Source of the DNA: Apium graveolens
Lineage: Eukaryota; Streptophyta; Magnoliopsida; Apiales; Apiaceae
Length of the DNA: 64,000 nucleotides
NCBI RefSeq assembly: GCF_009905375.1
Contig: NC_133656.1
Coordinates: forward strand, 235,547,111 to 235,611,110
Reading direction: 5' to 3'
Shown here: positions 11,058-23,130 of the stretch, in pieces
Numbering within the stretch: position 1 is the first letter of the stretch
How the letters are laid out: each line of letters begins with the position of its first letter
The notes under the pieces: generated by a model
Seen by the model: the letters and a program-made list of their open reading frames with translations, nothing else
What the model was told of the DNA's origin: nothing
Database searches by the model: none
Program-made: the position numbers and the translations under genes

Positions 11058-11828
11058 ATGGGAAGATACAAACTATTTTCTGAAAGTTCGTTTGACGTTC
11101 TATTCTTGTGTTTAGGGTTCTACAGCTATGTTGCTGTTGGAGGTAGTGGAGAAGGAAAGGGTTGGAGTTATGGGACTCAGGGAAAGGAAAAATGGTACAG
11201 AAAACAGCTTGTAGATGGTGGAAGTACCGGATCGGGATTAGGTCCTATTTTGGGGAAAACAGGTAGTGTAACTCAGGGAGGACTGAACGAAAATGGTGAT
11301 GCTGCCTTTGGTACTGTTGTTGGACCTGGAGGATCTGTTGGTCCAGGAGGACCTGCCCTACCTGGAGGAGCTGTTGGTAATAATGGCGCTGCTGGTGCTG
11401 GTAGTGGTACCGGCACTGGCATTGGTGCTGGAATTGGTCAGTGTGGGAAAGATTATAGAGGCAACAAACATTGTATTCCTAGTGTTGGTGGAGGCGGGGT
11501 AGGAGGGGAAACTGGAGGTTACGCTTCAGGTGTTGGAGGGGCTGGAGGCTTTGGGAACAGTGGTGTCTACGGTTCAGGGGGTGGAGGCACTGGTGTTTCC
11601 TATGGTTCAGGGGGTGGAAGTAGAGGAGTTTCATACGGTTCAGGGGGTGGAGGGGGACTCGGGTATGGTTTCAGTGCTAACAAGGGCGGAAACTTCGGGA
11701 ACATTGGTGGGTATGGAAGTGGTATCAGATATGGGGGAGGTTATGGTAGTGGTGGTAGGGGAGGATATGGTGGAAGTCATGGCAAAGCTCGTGAAACAAA
11801 CTACCTAGATCATTCTACAAAGAGTTAA
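11058..11828 (+). CDS. Glycine-rich protein
   Basis: A single ORF of 256 aa. A short N-terminal stretch with a hydrophobic core (FDVLFLCLGFYSYVAV, ~12-27) could be a signal peptide or anchor. Residues ~50-130 are Gly/Thr/Ala-rich (for example GPGGSVGPGGPALPGG), with one CGKDYRGNKHC segment containing the only two Cys of the mature part (~128-138). The C-terminal third is GGX/GYGSGG repeats, including VSYGSGGGSRGVSYGSGGGG. Such proteins are usually structural cell-wall or RNA-associated proteins. No RRM, CCHC or oleosin domain is visible, so the class stays open. Overlapping ORFs in other frames are by-products of the GGN repeats. Confidence 0.75.
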   Translation: MGRYKLFSESSFDVLFLCLGFYSYVAVGGSGEGKGWSYGTQGKEKWYRKQLVDGGSTGSGLGPILGKTGSVTQGGLNENGDAAFGTVVGPGGSVGPGGPALPGGAVGNNGAAGAGSGTGTGIGAGIGQCGKDYRGNKHCIPSVGGGGVGGETGGYASGVGGAGGFGNSGVYGSGGGGTGVSYGSGGGSRGVSYGSGGGGGLGYGFSANKGGNFGNIGGYGSGIRYGGGYGSGGRGGYGGSHGKARETNYLDHSTKS

Positions 11829-14550
11829 CTTCAGTAAGAAGTGCCATTACTTGATAGGAGTAGGACAGTGATGAGTAAAATCTATTTCTCTGTTGTGTAC
11901 TAAAAGTTTACGTGTTTTCTGGTTCTATGAATCAGAAAAACGCAGACCCCCTAAATAGCTGAACAAATAAATATACTAGTTGTGGTATGAAGAGATATAT
12001 TAACCAGATAGAACTGAACAACAAAATACAAAGAGAGAACATTTTAATCTTATTACTGCCTCCGAGATATACGGAGACTTCATGCATACATAGAACATAC
12101 AAATTACTGGAATCAACAAACCTAGAATTTGCAACATCAGGGATCATTAAATAATGATGATGATCACGATGAGAAATAAATAATAATATATGAACAGCAC
12201 AAGCACACCCCCTATACACTTGGCAACAAGAACTGGCCTTGATTTAGGTAAGCAAGTCCAGAAGAACGTCATCTGTCACATTTATAAACCAAGTGTAATA
12301 AGCATCAGCAGCAGCAGTATAATGTATCTAGTCAATACTGAATAAATTGAATCCAGTCAGAAAGAAAAGAAACAGAAGCTGACAAATTCAACGTTAGTTG
12401 GATGTGAAATATTCAGGTGATGCAATGTGAGCAAAAACGTAAAAGATAATTATATGACTACAACTTTAACTTTAGAAACTACTAAAAATTTAGATTCCTG
12501 CAAAACATTTTTTTAAACGAGTACAGCAGTAATATTACAACATTTAAATAAACAACCCGGAACATGCAATTTGTTTTGAAAAAATTCAGCTTGAAGTACT
12601 CTTTAAACAAAATAGAATGAACTACTGAAGACTAGGGGATTGTTCATGCTTATTGAAGGTGCTCGCTTCCAGTACTAGAATATTATATTTTGAGCAAGTA
12701 CAGAGTTCAATGATTGTATTACTTTTATTCAACTTTCATCTAGACTTCAACCTCAATGTCGAATCTGTAAAATAGCGCCCAGAACTGCAATTTTATTGCT
12801 GGGGTTTGTTAAAATGAGGAAGGCTAAGTAATGTTACACATGCAGCATTTGCTCAAGCCTGACAAGTCCAGTACACTTACTGGCATTGCAAGAAGTACAG
12901 ATTCGCCCACATGATCCTGATTCATGCACTAAATTGGGGAAAGTTGCCATATCAAGGACCTCTTTTACTTGTGTACTATTGGTGTGCCTACAGATTTTGA
13001 AGCCAAAAGAGCTTTACATATCATCTGAATGACTCTTAACAAGTAGAATCTAACTTTGTGCTGTAATTTTTCATTCTTTAACATGATGCAGGTCTTAGCA
13101 AAATAACCATTGGGTTTTTCCCAGAAATGCACTGTGGCTGGAGCTGAGGTCTGCAGAAATGACCAACAGCTATTGTAAACACTAGGCCTATGGAGACATC
13201 ATTAATTAGTTCACAGTAATATGTACTGATAATCATGCCTAGGAGTATTTCCTAATAGGCCACTACAGTAACCAAAAACACCTCTGTTGGAGAGACTTGT
13301 TTATTAGACCAAGAAAGTACTAACCCAGAAGCCAGAATACTTGAGTCTATCTAAAGCTAATTGAGTCTATCTTAAGGCCGTGGACAGACACGCCATTAAT
13401 AAAGCCATCCAGAAAATGACTCGTCACTTAGATACACTCAGTTAATTTTTTGAGTAATACTCATAAAACATGAAATGTTTGTGTATGCATGCTCATGTAT
13501 CTTGAAGTGATAATAAGATTACTGTTGCTCCAAAGAACAACAAACTGAAAGCAAAAGAATGGGGTCTTCCATAATCTAATGTTTCTACGAAACTGTAGGA
13601 TTCCGGCAAAAGTGAATTATACTGTAGTATAGACAAGCTCCAAAAAAATATAAATAATTTAATATTGTATAAAGGATTAGGTCAATAGAGATCAATTCTT
13701 ATTTCTTAATTCATAAGCATGTCCATCTCATTCTCTAGAAGCAGTTTTTTCCTAAAAGTTGTAATTGAGGCTGAGTTCGTTTGGTACATACACTTGAGAA
13801 AATTAGGTTGAATGTGGAGAGTAAAACAATAAAATAAATATTGTCCACTGGTTTATCTAAATCAGAATTACAAGTAAAACAATTGTTTTGGTGAAGAATT
13901 GGAAAATAAATTAGGGAACTATAGGAGAAGCAAAGTTGTCACTTTAGCATTGCAGCTGAAATGACTCTCCACCTTCAATAAAATAGTGTTCAAGGGAACA
14001 TAAGATGTGAAGATAGAGTATAAGTAACTCCTACTTACCTATTTTTTGGCATTACTACTTTCTTATTATTCAATTTAGTTAACATGTGATTTTTTTTATA
14101 AATCCTTTTCAAGACATAATCCATTCTCAAAGATCAACGCAAGAAAATCAAGCGTTCTTTAAGGTAAAAGAAGAAGATAGTCCCATAATGATCTGGCATG
14201 AAAGATATGCAGAGGACTCTTTGCACAACTTCAATAGAAGATGAAAGGTGAAGAAAATATCAACCCAATAAAAAAAATAATAATGACTGCTAAAAACCAT
14301 GCCACAATAAGGAAACAGGATATTAATCAGTTATACAAGTCATACCATAGAATCTGAGCAGCCAGTCGGACTCCTTCCATAGTTATTGAACTTCAGTTAA
14401 TGATTCTTGAAAGAATAGAAGTACAAATTTTATCATTTCAGACATTTGCACTAAAAAATGATTAGTGAGAATGAGGATAATTAACAAAGCATACATCTTT
14501 TTGAAATATATAAAATCTAAAGAACAAATAACTTAAACACATTACTTACA
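11829..14550. other. Intergenic region between the GRP and ACBP3-like genes
   Basis: This should hold the 3' UTR of the GRP gene and the 3' UTR of the minus-strand ACBP3-like gene. I could not recognise any exon with motif support, RNA gene or transposon terminus in it. Confidence 0.5.
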
Positions 14551-17225
14551 TTAAATTTGTTTGTTTATTGGTTCTGGGGTTTCAGGATTCGCAAATTCAA
14601 GAAGATCTAGTTTGTCAACCTGAGCAAAAATCGATGATTGAAAGAAAAAAAAACATAATTATAGCATGACTCACATCTGTGACATAAACCAGTAAAGGAT
14701 CAGCATGTATTCTTATAAAGAAAAAGTACTTACAGAAGTTTGACCCTCCTTCCAACCAGGATCCTTATCTGAAAGCAGGTTGATGTATTGCTCCATAGCC
14801 ACCTCCGGACTCATGTTCCCCAGCCTTTGCCACGCATTCCTTGCACAACGTAATCAGTTTGCCCCATCACTCACACATAGCAGCTGTCAACCCTGTTATA
14901 TAACTAGCAATCAAACTATACCCTGAAATTTGTTCAAGGGTAGGTCCTAATGTGCATTTCCCACTTTACGGTTATCTCACACATCCAAAATTATCTCCCC
15001 TAGTTATCTTATATAACTTTTCTTATATGTTATCTTACATGTTATATGTTATAAATATAATGTGAAGATTGTAAAGGAGAATCGCAGGACAGTGTGATGG
15101 CAGAAATATAGTAATATATTATAGTTAATATAGTGATCAACAACACGTTCTACATAGACAAACCCGAACTAGACAGAGACATGACTAAATTAACCCCAAT
15201 TTAACCTGAAATAATTGTTTGATACAATTGAGTTTTATCAACATTAGGTAAGTTACAAAGCGAGATTACATTGACACCAGTTTTTTTATACTCTGGATTT
15301 ATTAAATACTAGAGTCTATCTGATGTACATTTGGTGTATCATTGATATGTTCATAAATAGAGCTAACTGCTAAGAGCCTGAGTCTATCTTTTTTTCACAA
15401 TAGTGTGGTCAGGTAGCTTCTTAGTTAATCAAATATTACCCAAATTCTACATTAAGCGCTTTTTACTTGCTAATGAATGGCTTGAGACTATGAATCAAGT
15501 TTAACATTATTGGTTTGGCAGGAACTCCACAAAAAAGAAGAGCATGCATAATAAAATTCAATACCATTTAGCCCGGGCATTAATTTTGAGCGCCATAGGT
15601 TGCCCCTCGTAACAAGGTCCTTCCATAGCAACCTTATGAAGGCCATACAATTGCATCTGCTCATCATTCCCCAAATTCAACAATTTATCAGCCTTCCCCC
15701 CATTATCAACATAATTTGCAGCGGCAGCAAAAACCTTCTCCAAGTCACTCCTCTCAATGCCCTCCCAATCATCATCCTCGTCACTCGCCAATCCTTTTTG
15801 TACACTATTCCCTTCATCCATTTCCTTTTCAACTCCACTTCCTTGACTCACTTTAACAACCCTATCTTCTTCATTATGATCCATAACAACATCCCCTCTG
15901 GCCAGGGTCACACTCGCATAATCTCCGACCACTTCACCTTCCGTCATTTTATTAGTAACTGCATTATCAATGGCAGTATTCATAACATTTTCTTCCTTTA
16001 CTACCCCATCTACAACGCTTTCCGTAGAAACCAAGTCCTTCAAAACTCTTACCTCTCCCGTCTGATCCTCAAGAACATCATCATTTCCCAAACCTGCCTT
16101 TTTCTCATTATCAGCCTCTTCAATACAAATTCCTCCATCAAATGAAGCACTCATTGCATCCCTTTCTTTTGAATCACCCTCACTCCTCTCCTTCTGTAAC
16201 TCAAATTCTCCACTCTGATCATAAACACCAGCTCCACCTACACATTCATCAACAACAACCTCCTCACAGCCACCCTTCCCAACACTCGCATCACTTGAAT
16301 CTCGATCCCCCAAACTCCTCTCATTTCCATCACTCTCAACCACCATCTCCACCAATCCACTTCTCCCGCCACCAACACCACCCTCATCACTAACCAACTT
16401 CGCACTTTTTTCCAAACTTTTCTCGAAACCAAAATCAACAATTCCCCCCTCAACCTCACACCCGCCCTCAACACCCAATTCCTCCACAACCCCAACACCC
16501 TCTCCACTCCCCACATCCCTCTCAACCAACCCATCAAACACCTCACCTCCATCTCTCAACCCCTCAAAACCACTAAACTCACCAACACCATGATCACTTC
16601 TTTTATCATCAGGCCCTTCAATACTACTAAACTTTTCAACTTTATCACCACCATGATCACTACTACCCTCATTACACCTTTCACAACCACTAAAGTCTCC
16701 AACTTTACCAATTTCTTGATCACCACTACCCTCATCACATCCTTCAAAACCACTAAAGTTTCCAACTTTATCACCACCATGATCCTCAGACCCTTCAAAA
16801 CCACTAAAGTTTCCAACTTTATCACCACCAAGATCACTAATACCCTCATCACACCCTTCAAAACCTCTAAAGTTTTCAACTTTATCATCACTAACACCAT
16901 CATTAGACCCTTCAAAACCACTAAAGTTTTCAACTTTATCATCACTAACACCATCACCACACCCTTCAAAACCACTAAAGTTTTCAACTTTACCAAATTC
17001 TTGAACACCACCCTGATCAACAAACCTAACTCTCTTCCTCTTACTCTTAGTCCCAGAAACTTTAAGCACTTTATTCAATCTCCTACTTTCTTGATCACCC
17101 TTTTGACCTCTCTCACCACTCTCACCATTACCAGAACTCACAAACAACCTAGTCAACAAAAAAGAAACAACAAGAGTCACAAAAGCTGTCACAAACAGTT
17201 GTTGTAATAAAAGAAACAGCTCCAT
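14551..17225 (-). CDS. ACBP3: Acyl-CoA-binding protein, class III (ACBP3-like), 3 exons
   Basis: The exons on the minus strand are 17225-15565, 14839-14734 and 14619-14551. They join in frame to 1836 nt (611 aa), with GT-AG introns at both junctions. Residues ~7-28 form a signal peptide or membrane anchor (LFVTAFVTLVVSFLL). A basic patch (SKRKRVRF) precedes eight imperfect copies of a KVENFSGFEG-type unit at ~79-223, then a long acidic linker. The acyl-CoA-binding domain starts near residue 485: LEKVFAAAANYVDN, LYGLHKVAMEGPC, then WNAWQRLGNMSPEVAMEQYI across the first junction. The protein ends PINKQI, a typical class III tail. Class III ACBPs bind long-chain acyl-CoA and phospholipids; Arabidopsis ACBP3 affects phospholipid turnover, autophagy and senescence. 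It is longer than Arabidopsis ACBP3 because of the repeats and linker. Confidence 0.93.
16556..16998 (-). repeat. In-frame minisatellite in the ACBP3-like gene
   Basis: Eight 51-63 nt units encode K-V-(E/G)-N-F-S-G-F-E-G followed by an acidic Asp/Gly/Ser tail of variable length. All unit lengths are multiples of three, so the reading frame is kept. The unit explains the long antisense ORF at 16590-17207, which is not a gene. Confidence 0.9.
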
Positions 17226-19390
17226 AACCTTAATAAAATTGTACTATGTGATCAAGAATTGAGGAATAGATATAAAGAAAAAAAGGGTAGAAGGGGAATA
17301 GACAAATAGACACGCATAGAATAAATGTATACATACAATAATTTGTGTGTATAGAAGATGAAGAAAATGGGATATTCGGTTATTCCATAGAAGTTAATTG
17401 GTTTTTTTGCTATAATTTGGCTGCTGTCTACTTTAATTTTTGGCGGTTGGACCCAACTGCTATCACTGCGTTTTTTTCATTTTATACATTTTTTGTTTCG
17501 AAATTAATTTTTGTTGAATTGAATTTTTTGTTTTTATATATCATATATATGTGTATATGCGTCAGCCATTTCAGCTCTATCCGGTGGGAGAGGATATCAT
17601 TGTACAGCTCCATTTTTCTATATTGAGATAATCTTATGAGATTCGAGAATTGGAAGAGATCGGTCCGAATATTAATTTAGGATTAATTGAAAAATTTTAT
17701 TTATTGGAAAAAAAATTGAATGTCTTTTATATTTAAATTATATTTAATTTTATTATTCTTATTTTAGTAGTAATTTATAAGTTAATATATATTTATTATA
17801 TTATATAATTTTTATTTGTTTAAATTTAAATGAAATTCTATATTATATATAATAATTTATTTACAATATACCTATTAATAAAAATACATAAAGATTAATC
17901 GGATTTTAAAAATCGAATCGATCACATTACTTGTTGAAAATTTATTGTTAAAATCAGGAATCTTTTAAATCATGACTCTGACATGTTATTAATAGATATA
18001 TTTTCACATTTAAATATCAAATTATCAAAAAGCTCTTATATTTGTGGTGAAATATAGGATAAATAAGGCACGGAAAAATGACACGATAATTAGACCAGAA
18101 TTTAGTGTTGTTTTTATATTTTGATTACGTGGCACGGAAATATATTAATATAAAAATACAAGATCCGATTTAGTGTCATGTTTGAATTGAATTTTTGAAT
18201 ATACAACACATGAAAGTATATGATTATATTATCTTCATAGTTTTTTTTTTAAAATGAAAATAATTCAATAATGAAAAATCATACGGCATCTATACATATG
18301 ATTGAAATTGAACAAACGGATATAATTAATTATATCATTGTTGAATCCTTCCTTCTTAGATAGATAACCAAACGATTTTTTGAAGTGATATCTACATGAT
18401 GTAATCCTCCAATTATTATTTTGAGCAATCGACCACAAATGTAACACCATAAAAACTTTTATCACCAAAATAACACCATAAAAAATCCGTAGATATGTAA
18501 TATCGGGCAGATGAACCGCAAACAAATCAAATAAAACCAAATTTCTCACAAGGTTCGTGTTTGAATTTAAAACAAGACACACAATTTGTCAAGCCCGGTA
18601 AAAAAATTATTCAAATTAGCAATCGAAACTGATCAAATTCAAAGTTTATCGAATATTTTATTTCAAACAAACAATCGATCGTTAAAAATGAGCATTCGAA
18701 AATTAGGCTTAGAATATTTAAAATCAGCAGCAGGGCTAAGTAGTGACTATTTTCGATTTGTTCAGTATTTGCAAAGAAATTTAGCGGAAAGTGTGGTGTG
18801 ACTTCATAAATTTAAATTTTCAAAGCACCTCTGGCATATGCTTTCCCGGTGTATAACGTACGTTCTTATGTGCTTTACGTGTTTGAAGTTATGAAAGATT
18901 TTGATGTGCAAGTATCATAACTGTATTGATGTACAAGTTTCTTATTGTTTTATCGCTCTAAAAAACGGAATTTGATATTATTCGGTAGAGCAATATTCTC
19001 GTGATTAATCGGTTAATTGGAGATTAATCGGAACATTAATCGGACGTGTTAAATAAAATATAAAAATAATTAATTTATTAAACTAAATATATTAATTAAA
19101 AAATATAATAAATAATCGGATTATAAAATCGAATCAATATAATATATTTAAATAATTAAGCGAATCAATATAGTATATTTAGAACAGAGATTACGAGTTA
19201 CAACTTGCTATGGGTGAAATTTGTAGTTTAAAGAGTTAAAAAAGATGTCCAAGTTTTAAGTTACACGTAATGACAATAAACGACAGCAAAGATCGTGTTG
19301 AAAGGCTGGCTGGTCAGCATAAATATACGAGGCAAGGAGATTTGTAAGCTGAAGTGTCACACATATCCGTTAGGTGTGGGGTAAGATATA
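17226..19390. other. Intergenic region upstream of the ACBP3-like gene
   Basis: Extremely AT-rich in 17700-18250. A 71-codon open stretch on the plus strand (to 18801, no ATG at its start, containing KLGLEYLKSAAGLSSDYFRF) has a protein-like composition and may be a decayed exon or transposon fragment. I could not assign it to a family. Confidence 0.4.
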
Positions 19391-19649
19391 CGCCCTCCGT
19401 ACCATAATATGTTTCTCATTTTGAGTTTTGTTACTGTTCACGTTAAGCGATTGATTATTAATTTACGGTTAATTTATAAGATCAAACATGGTCATGAGTG
19501 ATCTTGTTGTATTCATGTTTACGAGTACTTTAATATAATGAAGTTTTTATATTTAATATTAATACGAAATTAAAGATATTAATAATAAAAAATGTGTATT
19601 GGCAAACGTGTCCGACACAAATGAGAAAAGTATTTAAGGACATAGGGAG
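19391..19649. mobile_element. Stowaway-like MITE, copy 2 (degenerate ends)
   Basis: 259 bp between TA dinucleotides. The ends are CGCCCTCCGTACC and GGACATAGGGAG, so the inverted repeats have decayed, but the interior (AAGCGATTGATTATTAATTT, TATTGGCAAACGTG) is clearly the same family as 8503-8769. Confidence 0.85.
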
Positions 19650-20232
19650 TAATGTTTTTTCATTACCATAAATCTAGTACGATATCCAAAAAATTTGGAT
19701 CCGAAAATTTGATCCGATCTAACTTATTTAAGATTTGATAAAAAGCCTGACATAATCCATCTCTGAGAGTATATACAATTATACATGAATATATAAAGAG
19801 TCCTATTCCCAATCATAATTGGTTTGAGATTTATTTCAGAGTCAATCAAGTCTTCGACAATGAATCATTGCGGATTATTTGTAAATTTCACAATCGGAGC
19901 CAATTATGTTTGGGAAACCTTTTCAATATATAAAACCTTGACATTGAAATGATGCACCAAGATTTAAATTTAAGAAAAGTACTAAACAACATCAAGACGT
20001 TAATGATTTCGAACACTAGAGGGGAAGATGCATGTACTGTTAATTAAGCATAATTAGACAAAAGTTAAGAAAGATTAACACGAAATTACACTGTATGATG
20101 ATGGAAGATTCCTGTCAATTACTATGAAACTAATATTTTGCCAAACACAGAACTTACGTTAAGAGTTCTACTAATAGCATTATAGTTAAAAAAAAAGAAT
20201 TAACAAGTGGCAATATAAAAATGCATAGGGGA

Positions 20233-20351
20233 CACAAAGAAAGAATACAAATTTCTCAAAGTTAGATACGGATGTATACACAGAATATCCTACCCAATTA
20301 TCAAGAGATAGAGAAGGTTTATCCAATTAGTCTAGATTATCTAATGTATTA
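20233..20351. repeat. Left copy of a ~118-bp host segment flanking the Helitron
   Basis: GACACAAAGAAAG through GATTATCTAATGTATTA is repeated at 27974-28105 in the same orientation, with a small insertion (GACAGACCCAAC) in the right copy. The left copy is interrupted after its final TTA by the Tourist-like MITE. Confidence 0.9.
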
Positions 20352-20724
20352 GAGCAAGTCCAACAGCTCCCTTCTCTTAAGTTCAATTATAAGTATTTTG
20401 ACAAAAAATGATACTCCAACAGTTTCTTAGTACTTTGTTAAATCACTAAGACATGAGCTTCATTCTTTATCTTTAAGGAACTTCTAGTGTTCCCTTATAA
20501 CACTTTTATTAATAAAAATTTCATTTCTCTCTCTACTTTTTACTTCTCTCTCTCTTTCTTCCATTTTTGTCCATTTCTTTTCAAATTTATTATATAATAA
20601 TAATAAGGAAGGAGTATAGGGATTATTGTTGGAGTTAAAATATAAAATCATATCCTAAAATTACTAAGAGCCAATATTTTATATTATTTATAAAGAAGTT
20701 ACTAGAATACTGTTGGACTTGCTC
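20352..20724. mobile_element. Tourist-like MITE (PIF/Harbinger type, TTA target)
   Basis: 373 bp with perfect terminal repeats GAGCAAGTCCAACAG / CTGTTGGACTTGCTC and a TTA duplication at 20349-20351 and 20725-20727. The matching segment near 28103 reads GTATTACTCCCT without the element, which is the empty site. TTA duplication and GAGCA..CCAACAG ends are typical of Tourist elements. Confidence 0.93.
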
Positions 20725-20727
20725 TTA

Positions 20728-20797
20728 CTCCCTCTACCCTAGAAACGTTTCCTATTTGTGTTGGACACGTTTGTCAATGCACACTTTTGATTGTTAA
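20728..20797. mobile_element. Truncated Stowaway-like MITE, copy 3
   Basis: The first ~70 bp of the family (CTCCCTCTACCC through TTTTGATTGTTAA). It stops exactly where the Helitron terminus begins. In the intact copy at 28106 the same place reads GTTAATATCTTT, so the Helitron entered between A and T of this MITE. Confidence 0.9.
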
Positions 20798-20826
20798 CTA
20801 GTTTAATGCCCGTGCTACGCACACGG
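20798..20826 (-). other. Helitron 3' terminus (hairpin plus CTAG)
   Basis: Read on the minus strand, CCGTG (20826-20822) and CACGG (20814-20810) form a 5-bp stem with a 7-nt loop, followed 8 nt later by CTAG, the CTRR end. The next host base is T. This is the standard plant Helitron 3' end. Confidence 0.9.
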
Positions 20827-23130
20827 AGTTCATATTTCAAAAAAATAATTAAATATTTTTTATGAAAATCTTATATTTTAGAAATGAAAAATTATGATTG
20901 CAATATAATTACCACTAAAATTAACTTAAAATTTATTTATTTTAAAAATTATAGTTGTGTGGCATCTTAAAAAGTTACTATTAGTGGAAAAATTAAAAAG
21001 TGCACCCATAACCATCATTTTTCATTTTGGTAACTTCAATTTTTTCAATTTTTATAATATTATATATATGTATATTAAGATATTAAATAGTAATTTATCT
21101 GTTCAAAAGAACAAAAAATATTTTATGTTAGAAAAAATTAGATTAATATGTTCTTAAAAATTCAAAAGTTTTATCATTTTGTATAAAATTATATATAAAA
21201 AATATAATTAAATTCTAAATTATGAAAATTTATTTTAAGGATGTTGGAAGAAGTTACTATGTACTATATGTTTACGGTTGAGGTAAATCAGTTAACAATC
21301 AATCCAAAAGACAATCGGGACAACAACAAAGACACATGTTCATTTTCTAAGATATCATTATCTAACTTTGAAAAACTTTTCTTTTTCCTCCTTAATTTCT
21401 CAATTCCTACGTCCCCAAATGATTGGATTTTCTTTTGGTAGCTGTTGACTTGATGGAGGTATGAGGAAGTATTGTGATTGCAATGGTGAGAGTTCTCTTT
21501 GTTATATTTGTACTGTTATTTTTTTCTTTAAAGTAGTTTGTATTGTTAAATCTTGTATTGTTGTAATTTTTGATGCCGTTAATTATTAATTGAATGCATG
21601 ATGTTTTCAAATTAAAAAGAATGGTTATGGGAAAATAACTTTTATCTTGCATATTCTTTATTTAGTGGATCAATTGCTCATTCACAATACCAAGCTGATT
21701 AGAAAATATATTAAATTACAGGTACCCGTTCTGTTTGGGAAAATAAGCATTGAACGGGTAGTAGACATGACATAACTTGAGGATCTATGACAGAGTTAAT
21801 TTTTTCAGTTCTCTTTGCTAATCCCATCTTACTCTCAAGACTGTTGCTAACTTCCAGAAGCAAATATAGGCTAATTAGTGTTACTTAATAAAGGACATAA
21901 GTTTATTAAATAAATGTCTTTAGAACGGTAGCGTCTTTTATATTTCTAAAAGCTCCATTTTCACAAGTCTTCAGTGTAAGCTGTTACTCAAAATTTGGGA
22001 AACTGATTTGCAGATATGTAAATGACAGGAGACTATTCTGACAATATATAGTTAGGTTATAAACTTTTGGAAAATCATCTTGATTAAATGTTGTCTAAAT
22101 TGTTGATGTCCTATTTCACTGACATAATTTTTTTTGTTATTTCCTCTTTAAATCTGCAGGCATGGCATCTCTGTGACCCGTGTGATGACAATCGGAGTCC
22201 TGAAATCGATATGCTTTGGTATAATATCTCAATGACCATCATTACAGGTTGCGTAGATAAAGGTTTACCAAAATAATAGTCATTATAACATGTTTATATT
22301 ATTCATTAATTTTGATATTGTTATTGACGGGGAAGGGATAATAGCGAGAGCTTGATCTTGTTTGCATAAACTATGCCTTGGACGTGGGATTAAAGTGGGA
22401 TTAAGAGCTTAGTCCTTTGGAAATCTGATTCATTCATATGGGGATCTAGGACACATTCTAGTTAGCTTAGTTAAATATGTAGCTTCAAATATTTTTATTA
22501 ATTCTCTTGCTAGTAGTGAGTACAGTTATAGCTTGAGTATCTTATAAATTAGCCCTGAGATAGTAAGAAAGCAGGTTTCTCACATTTTTTAATATGTGCA
22601 GGTGTTCAGATAGCTAGTGATGTCAAACATTCAGCCATTTCTATTCAAACATTAAATGTGATGGCCGCAAAATAATTTTCCTGTCTCGATTTGTTAATCA
22701 ACAGAAATTTGGCAAAGACACATTACTTAAAGGTTTGTTATCTATTCAGTTTTTAAACTTTGTTAATGAATGTTTTACTTTCTATATAACTTAAATTAGC
22801 TTACTCTCATGGACTTGTAGGATGATTTTTATACCTCTAAATTCTGAGCTGAGCTATGTTACTTAAAAAATCTACTTAATATTCTATTTTTTCTATAATA
22901 TAAACTTAAAAATGTAGTATCTAAGAAAGATAAACAATATAGATACAGATTAGTAAATATTAAATATTAAATTTTTTTATAGATGTGTTTGTATTCCCAT
23001 AATACTATATAAATTTAGTGACATGATTTTGTCAATTAGTTTCTTAAGTTATAGGTGATTTACAACAATAAAATTTGCAATAAAAAACTTTACACAGATT
23101 GACAAAAAAGTTAACTACAATGATAGCGAG

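Noticed and set aside
15600..16145. 181-codon plus-strand ORF
   Set aside because: Antisense to the ACBP3-like exon 1, with no motif and no splice or promoter support.
16590..17207. Long plus-strand ORF (205 codons) rich in Thr/Ile/Phe repeats
   Set aside because: It is the antisense shadow of the repeat region in the ACBP3-like exon 1; the low-complexity codons keep several frames open.
18265..18582. 105-codon minus-strand ORF in AT-rich DNA
   Set aside because: Composition fits chance in AT-rich sequence; no domain recognised.
22088..22276. Possible gene inside the Helitron noncoding part
   Set aside because: A splice acceptor-like site and ~38 open codons are present, but no family could be recognised and no further exons were found; mentioned only within the Helitron entry.
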